From: Pseudomonadota bacterium
GTDB taxonomy: Bacteria > Pseudomonadota > Alphaproteobacteria > UBA828
Length of the DNA stretch: 64,000 nucleotides
NCBI GenBank assembly: GCA_027624955.1
Contig: JAQBTG010000001.1
Span: 106,559-170,558, forward strand
Direction of reading: 5' to 3'
The position numbers and the translations under genes were made by a program. Of this stretch, positions 19,483 through 27,841 are shown piece by piece; the stretch's first letter is position 1, and each line of letters opens with the position of its first letter. A model generated the notes under the pieces. It saw only the letters and a list, made by a program, of their open reading frames with translations. It had not been told where the DNA came from and ran no database searches.

Positions 19483-19833
19483 ATGAAATTCAAACTTGTC
19501 GTGGCACTTGTCGACGATAGCGAAACCGATGCCGTGCTCGAATGCGGCCGGCGTGCCGGCGCCACCGGCGCCACCATCATCACCAGTTGCCGGGGTGAAG
19601 GCCTACAGCCCGAGAAGACATTTCTAGGCTTGAGCCTGACCGGCCAACGCGACATTCTGCTGTTCGTCGTTGAGGAACATCGCAGCCGGGCGATCCTCGA
19701 AGAAATCGCCACCGTCGGCGCCTTCGATAAAAGATCCGGCAGTGGCATCGCGATTCAGATCGATATTGAGGATGCGGTGGGCCTGTCGCACCAAATTGCA
19801 GAAATTCAACACAAGATCGAGGACGAGATATGA
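19483..19833 (+). CDS. P-II-like signalling protein linked to DUF1538
   Basis: Protein of 116 residues with the P-II/GlnB-like ferredoxin fold pattern: MKFKLVVALVDDSETDAVLECGRRAGATGATIITSCRG at the start, a shortened T-loop, and a glycine-rich FDKRSGSGIAIQIDIED loop in the second half. The Tyr-51 uridylylation site of classical GlnB is not seen. Gene linkage suggests that it gates the two DUF1538 proteins, much as GlnK does with AmtB and SbtB with SbtA; that is inference. The start is the ATG at 19483, 1 base after the upstream stop; its own stop overlaps the next start (ATGA). Confidence 0.85.
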   Translation: MKFKLVVALVDDSETDAVLECGRRAGATGATIITSCRGEGLQPEKTFLGLSLTGQRDILLFVVEEHRSRAILEEIATVGAFDKRSGSGIAIQIDIEDAVGLSHQIAEIQHKIEDEI

Positions 19834-20258
19834 GCGAGAGAAAGCATATTCAGGTGCGGGAGGTCATGACGCCGATGCCGGTGCCAGTTGATGGATTGGC
19901 CACCGTGCGCGAGGCGCTCAACCGCATGCGCGAGGCCAATGTGCGCTCGCTCGTGGTTGAACGCCGGCGTCCCGGCGACGAATTCGGCATCGTCGTGGTG
20001 TCAGATATCGCCAACAAGGTAATCGCGAACAACCGCTCGCTTGACCGCACCAATGTATACGAGATCATGTCCAAGCCAGTGCTCACTGTGGACGCCGTGA
20101 TGGAGATCAAATACGCGATTCGCTTGCTCTCGAAATTCGGACTGTCGCGGAGCCTCGTGGTCGATCACAACAAGGCGGTGGGTTTCGTCACCCTCAACGA
20201 CATGGTGTTTCGCTATACCGATATTATGGACGCGCCGCACAGCGACGCGGTGTCCTGA
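19830..20258 (+). CDS. Tandem CBS-domain protein
   Basis: Soluble 142-residue protein made of two CBS motifs (VREVMTPMPVPVDGLATVREALNRM and NVYEIMSKPVLTVDAVMEIKYAIRLL). CBS pairs bind adenine nucleotides or SAM and often control transporters. The ATG overlaps the P-II-like stop by 4 bases, so the two are translationally coupled. It is probably a second nucleotide sensor for the DUF1538 membrane pair. The following SDR gene begins 5 bases after its stop. Confidence 0.92.
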   Translation: MSERKHIQVREVMTPMPVPVDGLATVREALNRMREANVRSLVVERRRPGDEFGIVVVSDIANKVIANNRSLDRTNVYEIMSKPVLTVDAVMEIKYAIRLLSKFGLSRSLVVDHNKAVGFVTLNDMVFRYTDIMDAPHSDAVS

Positions 20259-20263
20259 GCGCC

Positions 20264-21037
20264 ATGGCGCCAGCTTTTCCGGAGCCCCGCGCCGCGCTCG
20301 TGACCGGCGCCGGACAGCGCATCGGCCGCGCTATCGCTATTGGCCTCGGCGCGGCCGGATGGTCGGTTGCGGTGCACTACCGCGATTCTGCAGATAATGC
20401 CGCGGAGACGGTGGAGCGGATCGAAGCCGGAGGTGGCAAAGCGCTGGCTCTCGCCGCCGACCTCAGCAATGAGCGCGAAACCATGGCCTTGGCGAGCGCC
20501 GCCGCCGGTGCGCTCGGGCCGCTCGGCTGCCTCGTGAACAATGCCTCGCTGTTCGAATATGACAATGCCGAAAGCGTCACACGTGAGAGCTGGGACGCGC
20601 ATATGTCGGTAAATCTGCGGGCGCCGTTCCTCCTCGCCCAGGCCTTTGCTGCCGGCCTGCCGTCGGGCGCGGCCGGCGCGATTATTAACATCCTCGACCA
20701 ACGGGTATGGAATCTGACCCCCCATTTCGTCTCCTATACGCTCAGCAAGTCGGGCCTCTGGACGTTGACCCAAACCCTGGCCCTGGGGCTCGCGCCGCAT
20801 ATCCGGGTGAACGCTATCGGTCCTGGCCCGGTTCTGCCGAGCGCCCGTCAAACCGCCGAGCAATTTCGCGCCCAGGCCGAGAAAACGCCGCTCGGTCATG
20901 GCGCCGAACCAGGAGAAATATCGGACGCCGTACTCTTTATCCTTGCCGCACCGGCGTTGACCGGGCAAATGATGGCGCTCGACGGCGGCCAGCATTTAGG
21001 TTGGAGCATGCCGTCCGATCGCAAGGTGGAGGAATAG
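20264..21037 (+). CDS. SDR oxidoreductase, pteridine-reductase/FolM-like
   Basis: NADPH-dependent short-chain dehydrogenase of 257 residues. The cofactor motif is TGAGQRIGRA, where the arginine replaces the usual glycine as in pteridine reductases, followed by NNAS and catalytic YTLSK. The C-terminal ALDGGQHLGW also fits the FolM/PTR1 group. Its position directly before folB supports dihydromonapterin or dihydropterin reduction in folate-related metabolism. A general SDR of other substrate cannot be excluded. Confidence 0.85.
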   Translation: MAPAFPEPRAALVTGAGQRIGRAIAIGLGAAGWSVAVHYRDSADNAAETVERIEAGGGKALALAADLSNERETMALASAAAGALGPLGCLVNNASLFEYDNAESVTRESWDAHMSVNLRAPFLLAQAFAAGLPSGAAGAIINILDQRVWNLTPHFVSYTLSKSGLWTLTQTLALGLAPHIRVNAIGPGPVLPSARQTAEQFRAQAEKTPLGHGAEPGEISDAVLFILAAPALTGQMMALDGGQHLGWSMPSDRKVEE

Positions 21038-21044
21038 CGCTGCC

Positions 21045-21458
21045 GTGAACGAACCGACCCCCCTGAGGCCGCTCTCCCGGACCGGCGCCGAGCCGTCCTA
21101 TCGGCGCGTTTTCGTACGCGATCTGGTTTTACCCTGTGCGATCGGCGTCTATGCCCACGAACATGACGCGCCCCAGCGCGTACGCATCAATGTCGAGCTG
21201 ATGGTGCGCGAGGAAGCGCGTAATCTGCAGGACCGTATCGAAAATGTGGTGAGCTACGAGCATATCGTCGAGGGCGTGCGCACGATCACCGGTGAGAGCC
21301 ACGTCAATTTAGTGGAAACCCTAGCAGAACGCATCGCCGGCCTGTGCTTGGCGGATGAGCGTGTGGCGCGTGTGCGGGTCGGCGTCGAGAAGCTCGATAT
21401 CTACCAAGAGGCAGTCAGCGTCGGCGTCGAAATCGAGCGCGTGCGGGGAGACCCTTAA
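21045..21458 (+). CDS. folB: Dihydroneopterin aldolase
   Basis: Enzyme of folate synthesis that cleaves 7,8-dihydroneopterin to 6-hydroxymethyl-dihydropterin and glycolaldehyde. The protein has 137 residues with the usual features: VFVRDLVLPCAIGVYAHEHDAPQRVRINVEL at the start, VVSYEHIVEGVRTI with the active-site region, and VRVGVEKLDIY near the end. The start is a GTG at 21045, 7 bases after the SDR stop; family homology begins about residue 20, so a later start is possible. Confidence 0.9.
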   Translation: MNEPTPLRPLSRTGAEPSYRRVFVRDLVLPCAIGVYAHEHDAPQRVRINVELMVREEARNLQDRIENVVSYEHIVEGVRTITGESHVNLVETLAERIAGLCLADERVARVRVGVEKLDIYQEAVSVGVEIERVRGDP

Positions 21459-21715
21459 CCGGATTGACCGGCCTGGCGGATAATTCGCGGCGCTTAAGTA
21501 TGGGCATTTGTGCACAACGCGAATTCACTGCGCGCTCACCATTTCGTGATCACGCACTTTCCCTGGCCTCGATAGCGGACCGAAAATTCCAAAATTAAGT
21601 TATTTGTTATCAATTATATAAGATGAGTTTGGACATCCGGACCCGATCCTCTTCAGCAGCACTTTGCGGCGGGTTCACGGATGATAAGAGATTCCTCGGG
21701 CACTTTCCAACAGAC

Positions 21716-21724
21716 TTATCCACA
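21716..21724 (+). promoter_or_regulatory. Perfect-consensus DnaA box
   Basis: TTATCCACA, the strict DnaA-box consensus. A second perfect copy lies at 23019-23027 on the other side of the universal stress protein gene. A single box can occur by chance or act in titration or regulation. Confidence 0.5.
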
Positions 21725-21796
21725 AGCCGCCGTGCAGGATTCGGCACGTCGCCGCGCGGCGCTTGTTTCCACCGCGCCCCGCTGCAAACAGAAATC

Positions 21797-21810
21797 TTGA
21801 TGCACATCAT
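21797..21810. promoter_or_regulatory. FNR/Anr-type binding site upstream of uspA-like gene
   Basis: TTGAT-GCAC-ATCAT matches the FNR consensus TTGATNNNNATCAA at 9 of 10 positions. It ends 68 bases before the start of the universal stress protein, a usual distance for activation. Anaerobic control of such proteins by FNR-family regulators is known in other bacteria; binding here is inferred. Confidence 0.55.
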
Positions 21811-21878
21811 GGTGCAGAATCCGGGCGCGCCTAACATCGGCTGGAGAATGATTCGCCGCGCCGAGGGGAGTTCGCGCC

Positions 21879-22715
21879 ATGGCATATAAGACAATTCTTG
21901 TTCATCTTGATGGCACAGAGTGTGACGACATGGCGCTTGGCCTCGCTTTGCAACTGGCCGCCCAGGAGCAGGCCCATCTGACGGCGCTTCAGGTCATTCA
22001 TCCGTTTTCTCCCGGTCTTGGTGTGTTCGGCGACGCCGCCGCGGGCGTGATCGCCGAAATCGAGCGTAACTATCAGGACGCTGCGCGAGCCGCCGCGGAC
22101 GCTTCGTTGCAAGCGGCCGAACAACGCGCACAAAAAGCCGGCGTTCCTTTCGAATTGCGCCTGGAAGTGGGCTTGGCGGGCGAGATCGTACCGGTTCACG
22201 CGCGCTATGCGGATCTGACAATCACAGGCCAGATCGATCCGGGCCGCGAGGATGCGCCGCGCCACCGTGGGCTGGCGATTCAGCTGGTGATGGATTCCGG
22301 CCGCCCGACACTGGTCGTTCCCTATGCCGGAAAGTTTGCCACCCTGGGCAAACGCATTCTGGTCGCTTGGAACGGAAGCCGTGAGGCCGCGCGCGCCGTA
22401 CATGATGCGATGCCATTCCTAAGGCGAGCGGACTTGGTCTCGGTGTTGAGCATCAATCCGAGCCAGTCGGACCACATCGCTGGTTTCGATATTTCCAATC
22501 AAATTGCTCGGCACGGCGGCAAAGCAGAGGCGGTACGGATCGTATCCGGCGACGTATCGGTTGGCGATTTGCTGCTCTCTGAAGCGGCCGATTTGGACGC
22601 TGACATGATTGTCATGGGCGCTTATGGCCACTCGCGTCTGCGCGAGTTCATTCTGGGCGGCGCGTCGCGGCATATTCTCGAATGCATGACCGTTCCGGTC
22701 TTCATGTCGCACTGA
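21879..22715 (+). CDS. Universal stress protein, tandem UspA domains
   Basis: Cytoplasmic protein of 278 residues made of two Usp domains. The second carries the ATP-binding-type motif MGAYGHSRLREFILGGASRHIL; the first is more degenerate (TGQIDPGRE). Starts YKTILVHLDGTECDD. A GAGGGGAG ribosome binding site precedes the ATG. The FNR-type site upstream suggests induction when oxygen falls. Monocistronic: both flanks are large gaps. Confidence 0.93.
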   Translation: MAYKTILVHLDGTECDDMALGLALQLAAQEQAHLTALQVIHPFSPGLGVFGDAAAGVIAEIERNYQDAARAAADASLQAAEQRAQKAGVPFELRLEVGLAGEIVPVHARYADLTITGQIDPGREDAPRHRGLAIQLVMDSGRPTLVVPYAGKFATLGKRILVAWNGSREAARAVHDAMPFLRRADLVSVLSINPSQSDHIAGFDISNQIARHGGKAEAVRIVSGDVSVGDLLLSEAADLDADMIVMGAYGHSRLREFILGGASRHILECMTVPVFMSH

Positions 22716-23249
22716 CAGGAGCTCTCAACGGCGCTCCGACGCATCTCCGGAGGCGACGGCATACATTTTGTGCGGTGTCCCTCCCAATTGACGCTAAATA
22801 GGGATTTGGCAGTGAATTCTGTTCACATCGTAATCGTAAAGCCGCCGATGTCTTGATTCCTAACTCGAGAAATCAAAGAATTTCTGAGAAATCGATAAAT
22901 AGTTGATAAGGTCATTTATTTTCAATCTGTTACAGATATTGCACAAAAAATGTGCAGAGAGTATTAAGACATTGGATTGGCACGGAACCCTGTCATACAT
23001 GAGCTTTCATACACATGGTTATCCACAGATTTAGGGGATAGCGCCGGATCGACTTGGCGGCGCCGGCCAAGTTTCCATCCCAACCAATTGAATAGATGGC
23101 GTTTGCCGGTCGGCAGGGGACTATCTTTGTGTTTGGTTAACGGCAAAACCTTGCCTGGTGCGAGTCTCGCTGGTCGGCTCGCGCGGCGGATTGGAATTTC
23201 CGGCGACGAACCGATATAGAGAACTGAGACAAGCACGGGTATTTCGCCG
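22716..23249. other. 534-base AT-rich non-coding gap with palindromes and a DnaA box
   Basis: No gene is supported. From about 22790 to 23040 the base composition is much more AT-rich than the flanks. Small palindromes are packed here: GTGAA-TTCTG-TTCAC (22812-22826), ATCTGT-T-ACAGAT (22925-22937) and TGCACA-AAAAA-TGTGCA (22940-22956), followed by a perfect DnaA box (23019-23027). It may be simply the uvrC promoter region, or a replication-related or protein-binding site. Confidence 0.6.
23019..23027 (+). promoter_or_regulatory. Perfect-consensus DnaA box beside the AT-rich stretch
   Basis: TTATCCACA directly follows about 200 bases of AT-rich, palindrome-rich sequence, the arrangement seen next to DNA-unwinding elements. 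A full origin would need several more boxes, which I did not find in exact form. Confidence 0.45.
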
Positions 23250-25127
23250 ATGACAATTTCGCTCGCGGCAGGCCTTGAGACCTTGCGCAAGGCGGTCGCC
23301 ATCATGCCGCAGAGCCCCGGCGTCTACCGCATGTTGGATGCGGCAGGCGACCCACTTTACGTGGGCAAGGCAAAGAATCTCAAGAAGCGCGTCACCAGTT
23401 ACACCAATACGGCGGCGCTGTCCGTGCGGCTGCAACGCATGGTGGCTGGCACCGTCAGCGTCGAGGTCGTGACGACCAAAAGCGAGGTCGAGGCCTTGTT
23501 GCTTGAAAGCAATCTCATCAAGCGCCTCAAGCCGCACTACAACATCGTCCTCAGGGACGACAAATCCTTCCCCTATATCCTGATCACCGGCGGCCACCCC
23601 TATCCGCGCATCACCAAATATCGTGGCGCAAAAAAAGCGGCAGGAGAATATTTTGGTCCCTTCGCCTCAGCCGGTGCGGTCAATCAAACGGTCAACGCGC
23701 TGCATCGCGCCTTTCCGCTGCGCTCCTGTTCCGATTCGATATTCGCCAGCCGTACACGCCCCTGCCTGCAGCACCAGATCAAGCGTTGCGCTGCGCCCTG
23801 TGTCGGGCGTATCAGCGAGACCGCCTATGCCACTCTGGTTGATGAAGCGCGCGATTTCCTTTCCGGGCGCAGCCAGCACATTAAGTCGCGGCTGACCGAA
23901 CGCATGACTGCGGCCAGCGACGCCCTCGAATTCGAGACCGCCGCCGCCTATCGAGACCGTATCCGGGCGCTTGCCCATATCCAGGCGCGACAGGGCATCA
24001 ACTTGCACGGCCTGCAGGATGCTGACGTGGCGGCGGTGCATCAAAGCGGCGGGCAATCCTGCGTGCAGGTATTCTTCTTCCGGAGCGGTCAGAATTACGG
24101 CAATCGGGCCTATTATCCGCGCCACCAGAAAGAGATCGGCGCCGCCGAAGTGCTGGGTGCCTTCATCGGTCAATTCTATAGCAATCGTTCGGCACCGCCG
24201 CTGGTGCTGGTCAATCACGAAATCGAGGAACGCGAGCTGATCGAGGAGGCTTTATCGTTGAAGGCCCCGCGGCGCGTCCATATTCATCGCCCCATTCGCG
24301 GCGACAAGTCCAACATGGTCGTCGATGCCGAGAGAAATGCGCGCGAGGCATTAGCCCGGCGTTTCTCCGAAAGTGCGGCGCAGAGAAAAATGCTGGAAGG
24401 TTTGGCTGACAGGCTGGCGTTGGACGGCGTGCCTGAGCGCATTGAGGTTTATGACAACTCTCATATTTCGGGCACCGACGCGGTCGGTGCGATGATTGCC
24501 GCCGGGCCTGAAGGATTCCTAAAAAAGGCATATCGCAAGTTCAATATCCGTAGCGACGCGATCCCCGAGGCCGAAGGCGGCATCACCGCCGGCGATGATT
24601 ACGGCATGATGCGCGAAGTGCTGTCGCGCCGCTTTTCGCGCCTGCTGAAGGAAGACCCCGAGCGCGCCCATGGCGTCTGGCCGGATCTGGTGCTGATCGA
24701 CGGCGGCGCCGGGCAGCTCAGTGCCGCTTTGGAAATATTTGCCGAGCTCGACGTCGGCGATGTCGCCCTCGCAGCAGTCGCTAAGGGACCCGACAGAAAC
24801 GCCGGACTGGAGCGTATCTTCCTGCCCGAGCGCCAGCCCATATCGTTGGAGCGGCGCGATCCGGTGCTCTATTTCATCCAGCGCCTGCGCGATGAAGCGC
24901 ACCGTTTCGCCATCGGCACGCACCGCGCACGCCGTGCACGCAATGTGTCGCGCTCTCAGCTCGATGGCATTCAGGGCGTCGGCCCCAGCCGCAAGAAGGC
25001 ACTGCTACACCATTTCGGCTCTTCGCGCGGGGTGTCGCAGGCGGGACTGTCCGATCTCGAGCAAGTGCACGGCATTTCAAGTGCGCTCGCGCGTTCGATC
25101 TTCGATCATTTCCACGCCGAGTCCTGA
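23250..25127 (+). CDS. uvrC: UvrABC excinuclease subunit C
   Basis: Dual-incision nuclease of nucleotide excision repair, recruited by UvrB. The protein has 625 residues. The N-terminal GIY-YIG domain reads SPGVYRMLDAAGDPLYVGKAKNLKKRV, followed by the Cys-rich part (CLQHQIKRCAAPCVG), the UvrB-binding UVR motif (ALEFETAAAYRDRIRAL), the RNase-H-like nuclease (YDNSHISG, LVLIDGGAGQL) and the C-terminal helix-hairpin-helix pair (IQGVGPSRKKALLHHFG). It heads a run with pgsA and molybdenum cofactor genes, an order common in alphaproteobacteria. Confidence 0.97.
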   Translation: MTISLAAGLETLRKAVAIMPQSPGVYRMLDAAGDPLYVGKAKNLKKRVTSYTNTAALSVRLQRMVAGTVSVEVVTTKSEVEALLLESNLIKRLKPHYNIVLRDDKSFPYILITGGHPYPRITKYRGAKKAAGEYFGPFASAGAVNQTVNALHRAFPLRSCSDSIFASRTRPCLQHQIKRCAAPCVGRISETAYATLVDEARDFLSGRSQHIKSRLTERMTAASDALEFETAAAYRDRIRALAHIQARQGINLHGLQDADVAAVHQSGGQSCVQVFFFRSGQNYGNRAYYPRHQKEIGAAEVLGAFIGQFYSNRSAPPLVLVNHEIEERELIEEALSLKAPRRVHIHRPIRGDKSNMVVDAERNAREALARRFSESAAQRKMLEGLADRLALDGVPERIEVYDNSHISGTDAVGAMIAAGPEGFLKKAYRKFNIRSDAIPEAEGGITAGDDYGMMREVLSRRFSRLLKEDPERAHGVWPDLVLIDGGAGQLSAALEIFAELDVGDVALAAVAKGPDRNAGLERIFLPERQPISLERRDPVLYFIQRLRDEAHRFAIGTHRARRARNVSRSQLDGIQGVGPSRKKALLHHFGSSRGVSQAGLSDLEQVHGISSALARSIFDHFHAES

Positions 25128-25164
25128 GCGTGATAGAGTTCCGGCGAGCCAAAGTCACACGATC

Positions 25165-25725
25165 ATGACAAATTTGCCAAATCTCCTCACTGTGGGCCGG
25201 GTCGCCCTAATACCACCCTTTGTAGGCCTATTTTATGTGCCTGGCGAGGTCGCGGTATGGGCAGTATTTGCGCTCTTTATCGCCGCCGCAGTCAGCGATT
25301 TTTTCGATGGCTGGTTGGCGCGACGTTTCGGCCAGACTAGCGAATTCGGCCGTATCTTCGATCCCATCGCCGATAAGTTGATCGTCGCCGCCGCGCTGAT
25401 CATGCTGGTCGCGTCCGAACGTGCGGCGGCCATTCCGGTGGTAGCGATTCTATGTCGCGAATTGCTGATATCGGGGGTGCGCGAAGGTTTGGCGGGGCGT
25501 GCCGCCCTGCCGGTCAGCCGTCTCGGAAAATGGAAAACCGCGGCCCAAATGGCGGCCATCGCGCTGCTGTTGATGGCGCCGGGCTTGGTATCGCTCAGCG
25601 CGCCGCTCCAATTGGCCGGCGAAGCGGCTCTCTGGCTCGCCGCGCTGTTGAGTTGGCTGAGCGCCATTTTATATTTTCGCGCCGTTCTGCGCCAAGGAAC
25701 GACACCGATGCGGCCCAGCGCGTGA
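25165..25725 (+). CDS. pgsA: CDP-diacylglycerol--glycerol-3-phosphate 3-phosphatidyltransferase
   Basis: Inner-membrane enzyme making phosphatidylglycerolphosphate, the first committed step to phosphatidylglycerol and cardiolipin. The 186-residue protein has the CDP-alcohol phosphatidyltransferase motif (DGWLARRFGQTSEFGRIFDPIAD, with the conserved D-G-A-R-G-D-D pattern) and several membrane segments. The frame is open from 24721 inside uvrC, but family homology begins at the ATG at 25165 (MTNLPNLLTVGRVALIPPF). Confidence 0.94.
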   Translation: MTNLPNLLTVGRVALIPPFVGLFYVPGEVAVWAVFALFIAAAVSDFFDGWLARRFGQTSEFGRIFDPIADKLIVAAALIMLVASERAAAIPVVAILCRELLISGVREGLAGRAALPVSRLGKWKTAAQMAAIALLLMAPGLVSLSAPLQLAGEAALWLAALLSWLSAILYFRAVLRQGTTPMRPSA

Positions 25726-25733
25726 GGCGCGAT

Positions 25734-26297
25734 ATGCAGGTTTTCGGCATCGCCGGATGGAGCGGTAGCGGCAAGACGACGCTGCTGCGCCGATTGCTGC
25801 CCGAGCTCGCGGCGCGCGGCCTAGTGGTGGCGACAATGAAATACACCCACCACCAGTTCGATCTGTTCGCCCCCGGCCATGATGTCTCCGCATGGCGCGA
25901 TGCCGGCGCGAATGAAGTATTATACGTCTCCGACCGGCGGTGGGCACTGGTGCATGAATTGCAGGGCGAGCCCGAGCCGTCGTTAGAAGAGTTGTATGAA
26001 CAATTCTCGGATGTTGATCTGCTTCTGATCGAGGGTTTCAAACGCCATGACCACGCCAAGTTGGAGGTCTATCGGGCTGAAACGGGGTTGCCGTTGCTCG
26101 CCGCCGAAGATGATTGGGTGGTCGCCGTAGCGAGTGATAGCGGCAGGCCCGAGGGGCTGCTTGAGAAGGGTGATATCCTAGTATTGGATTTGAATGATAT
26201 TCCGGCGATCGCCGATTTCGTCATGGCGCATTGCCAATTGATAAGGCGCCAACCGGATACTTACAAACTGCGGCATGAACCTGTGGAGCGGCGCTGA
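25734..26297 (+). CDS. mobB: Molybdopterin-guanine dinucleotide biosynthesis adaptor MobB
   Basis: GTP-binding adaptor of 187 residues that assists molybdopterin guanine dinucleotide formation. The Walker A motif is GWSGSGKTTLL near residue 8, and LLLIEGFKRHDHAKLEVYR is the family signature. The ATG at 25734 is chosen because it places the P-loop at the N-terminus; the frame extends upstream to 25452 only by chance. The stop overlaps the moeA start (TGATG). The MobA partner is not in the window. Confidence 0.93.
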   Translation: MQVFGIAGWSGSGKTTLLRRLLPELAARGLVVATMKYTHHQFDLFAPGHDVSAWRDAGANEVLYVSDRRWALVHELQGEPEPSLEELYEQFSDVDLLLIEGFKRHDHAKLEVYRAETGLPLLAAEDDWVVAVASDSGRPEGLLEKGDILVLDLNDIPAIADFVMAHCQLIRRQPDTYKLRHEPVERR

Positions 26298-27571
26298 TGG
26301 CGCAGTTAAGCGATGATTGTTTTGCTTTTGGCGGCGAGCTGATGCCGGCTACAGAGGCTTTGGCGCGCCTTGCCGAAACCACCGATACCGTCGCCACGCC
26401 GGAGGAAGTAAGCCTGCACCAAGCGCATGGCCGTATTTTGGCGCGCGATGTTCTTTCCGCCCGCGATGTGCCGCCGCATGACAATGCCGCGGTCGATGGC
26501 TGGGCGGTGTTCTTTGACGACCTCAACCCGGAGGGGGAAACCAGCCTGTCGTGGAGTGAGCGCATTCCCGCCGGCCGGCCGCTCGGCCATGCGGCGCGGC
26601 GCGGCGTTGCCTTGCGGGTCTTTACCGGCGCGCCGATGCCGGGCGGCGAAGATGGCGCGTCCGGCCCGGATACGGTGTTGATGCAGGAGGATTGCCGCGA
26701 AGTAGACGGCGTTGTGGTCATCCCGCCCGGCATCAAACTGGGCGCCAACCGACGCTTCGCTGGCGAGGATATCAAAAACGGCGCCGTCATCCTGTCTGCC
26801 GGGCGGCGCCTCAAACCACAGGATATAGGCCTCGCCGCTTCGGTCGGCCTTACCACCCTCTGGGTCTACCAGCCGCTCAAGGTCGCGGTTTTTTCGAGCG
26901 GCGATGAAGTATTCGAGCCCGGTGCGGCGCTGCCACCGGGCGGCATATATGATTCCAACCGCTTCATGGTCATCGCGCTATTGGAAACGCTGGGCTGCGA
27001 TGTCGATGATCTCGGTATTCTTCCCGATCGACTCGCTGCGGTGCGCCAAGCGCTCGACAAGGCGTCCGGCTCGCATGATGTGCTGATCACGTCCGGCGGC
27101 GTATCGACTGGCGAGGAGGATCACATCAAGGCGGCGGTCGAGGCGCTCGGCAATCTGCATTTTTGGCGTCTCGCAATCCGCCCAGGCCGGCCAATCGCGC
27201 TCGGGCAAGTTGGCCGGGTACCGTTTGTCGGGCTGCCGGGCAATCCAGTGGCGGTATTGGTGACCTTTCTACGTTTCGCGCGGCCGCTTCTGCTTCGCCT
27301 CTCGGGCGCCGCGGAAGTCGAGCCGCATCACTACCCTGTGCGCGCAGATTTCGATTACAAAAAGAAGAAGGGCCGGCGCGAATGGCTGCGCGCGCGCCTG
27401 CGCACGCTTGACGATGGCAGCCTGGCGGCGGAGAAATACGATCGGGGTGGCGCTGGAATCCTGTCTTCTGCGGTGTTCGCCGACGGGCTAATCGAATTGC
27501 CCGAAGATGTGACCCAGGTGGAACGCGGCATGACAGTAGATTTTCTGCCGTTCAACGAAATGATGCGCTGA
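26297..27571 (+). CDS. moeA: Molybdopterin molybdenumtransferase MoeA
   Basis: Inserts molybdenum into adenylated molybdopterin. The protein has 424 residues, in the usual MoeA range. Conserved parts are the N-terminal LAETTDTVATPEEVSLHQAHGRILARDV, PPHDNAAVDGWAV, the MoCF-binding domain (ITSGGVSTGEEDHIK) and FVGLPGNPVAVLVTF. It starts on the last base of the mobB stop, so translation is coupled. Required for MsrP in this window. Confidence 0.96.
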   Translation: MAQLSDDCFAFGGELMPATEALARLAETTDTVATPEEVSLHQAHGRILARDVLSARDVPPHDNAAVDGWAVFFDDLNPEGETSLSWSERIPAGRPLGHAARRGVALRVFTGAPMPGGEDGASGPDTVLMQEDCREVDGVVVIPPGIKLGANRRFAGEDIKNGAVILSAGRRLKPQDIGLAASVGLTTLWVYQPLKVAVFSSGDEVFEPGAALPPGGIYDSNRFMVIALLETLGCDVDDLGILPDRLAAVRQALDKASGSHDVLITSGGVSTGEEDHIKAAVEALGNLHFWRLAIRPGRPIALGQVGRVPFVGLPGNPVAVLVTFLRFARPLLLRLSGAAEVEPHHYPVRADFDYKKKKGRREWLRARLRTLDDGSLAAEKYDRGGAGILSSAVFADGLIELPEDVTQVERGMTVDFLPFNEMMR

Positions 27572-27580
27572 GGACATGCC

Positions 27581-27832
27581 GTGAAATTGCTCTATTTTGC
27601 CTGGCTCAAACAGAAGATCGGCCTCGGTGAGGAGGACGTTTCCCTGCCCGAAGATATCGCCACGATTGCTGGGCTCGTCGAGTGGCTTAAAACCCGCGGC
27701 CCCGGCTACAGTGAGGCGCTGGCCGATCTTTCCGCGGTGCGCTTTGCCGTCAATCAGGATTTCGCCAAGCTGGACCATCCACTCGCCGAGGGCGATGAAG
27801 TCGCGTTCTTCCCCCCCGTAACGGGCGGTTGA
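27581..27832 (+). CDS. moaD: Molybdopterin synthase sulfur-carrier subunit
   Basis: Ubiquitin-like 83-residue protein whose C-terminal Gly-Gly (ending PPVTGG) is thiocarboxylated and donates sulfur to precursor Z in the MoaD-MoaE synthase. The start is a GTG at 27581, 9 bases after moeA, and moaE follows after 9 bases. Confidence 0.94.
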   Translation: MKLLYFAWLKQKIGLGEEDVSLPEDIATIAGLVEWLKTRGPGYSEALADLSAVRFAVNQDFAKLDHPLAEGDEVAFFPPVTGG

Positions 27833-27841
27833 GGGTAAGCG

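Larger units (their letters stand above)
21459..21878. other. 420-base non-coding gap before the universal stress protein
   Basis: No convincing gene lies here; an 88-codon plus-strand ORF at 21623 has no family character. The gap holds an AT-rich patch (about 21590-21625), a perfect DnaA box (21716-21724) and an FNR-type site (21797-21810) close to the downstream gene. Confidence 0.6.

Noticed and set aside
21623..21889. 88-codon plus-strand ORF upstream of the universal stress protein
   Set aside because: No family character, contains the FNR-type site and the ribosome binding site of the real gene.
24721..25164. Extension of the pgsA ORF into uvrC
   Set aside because: The composition is that of a shadow frame; the family starts at 25165.
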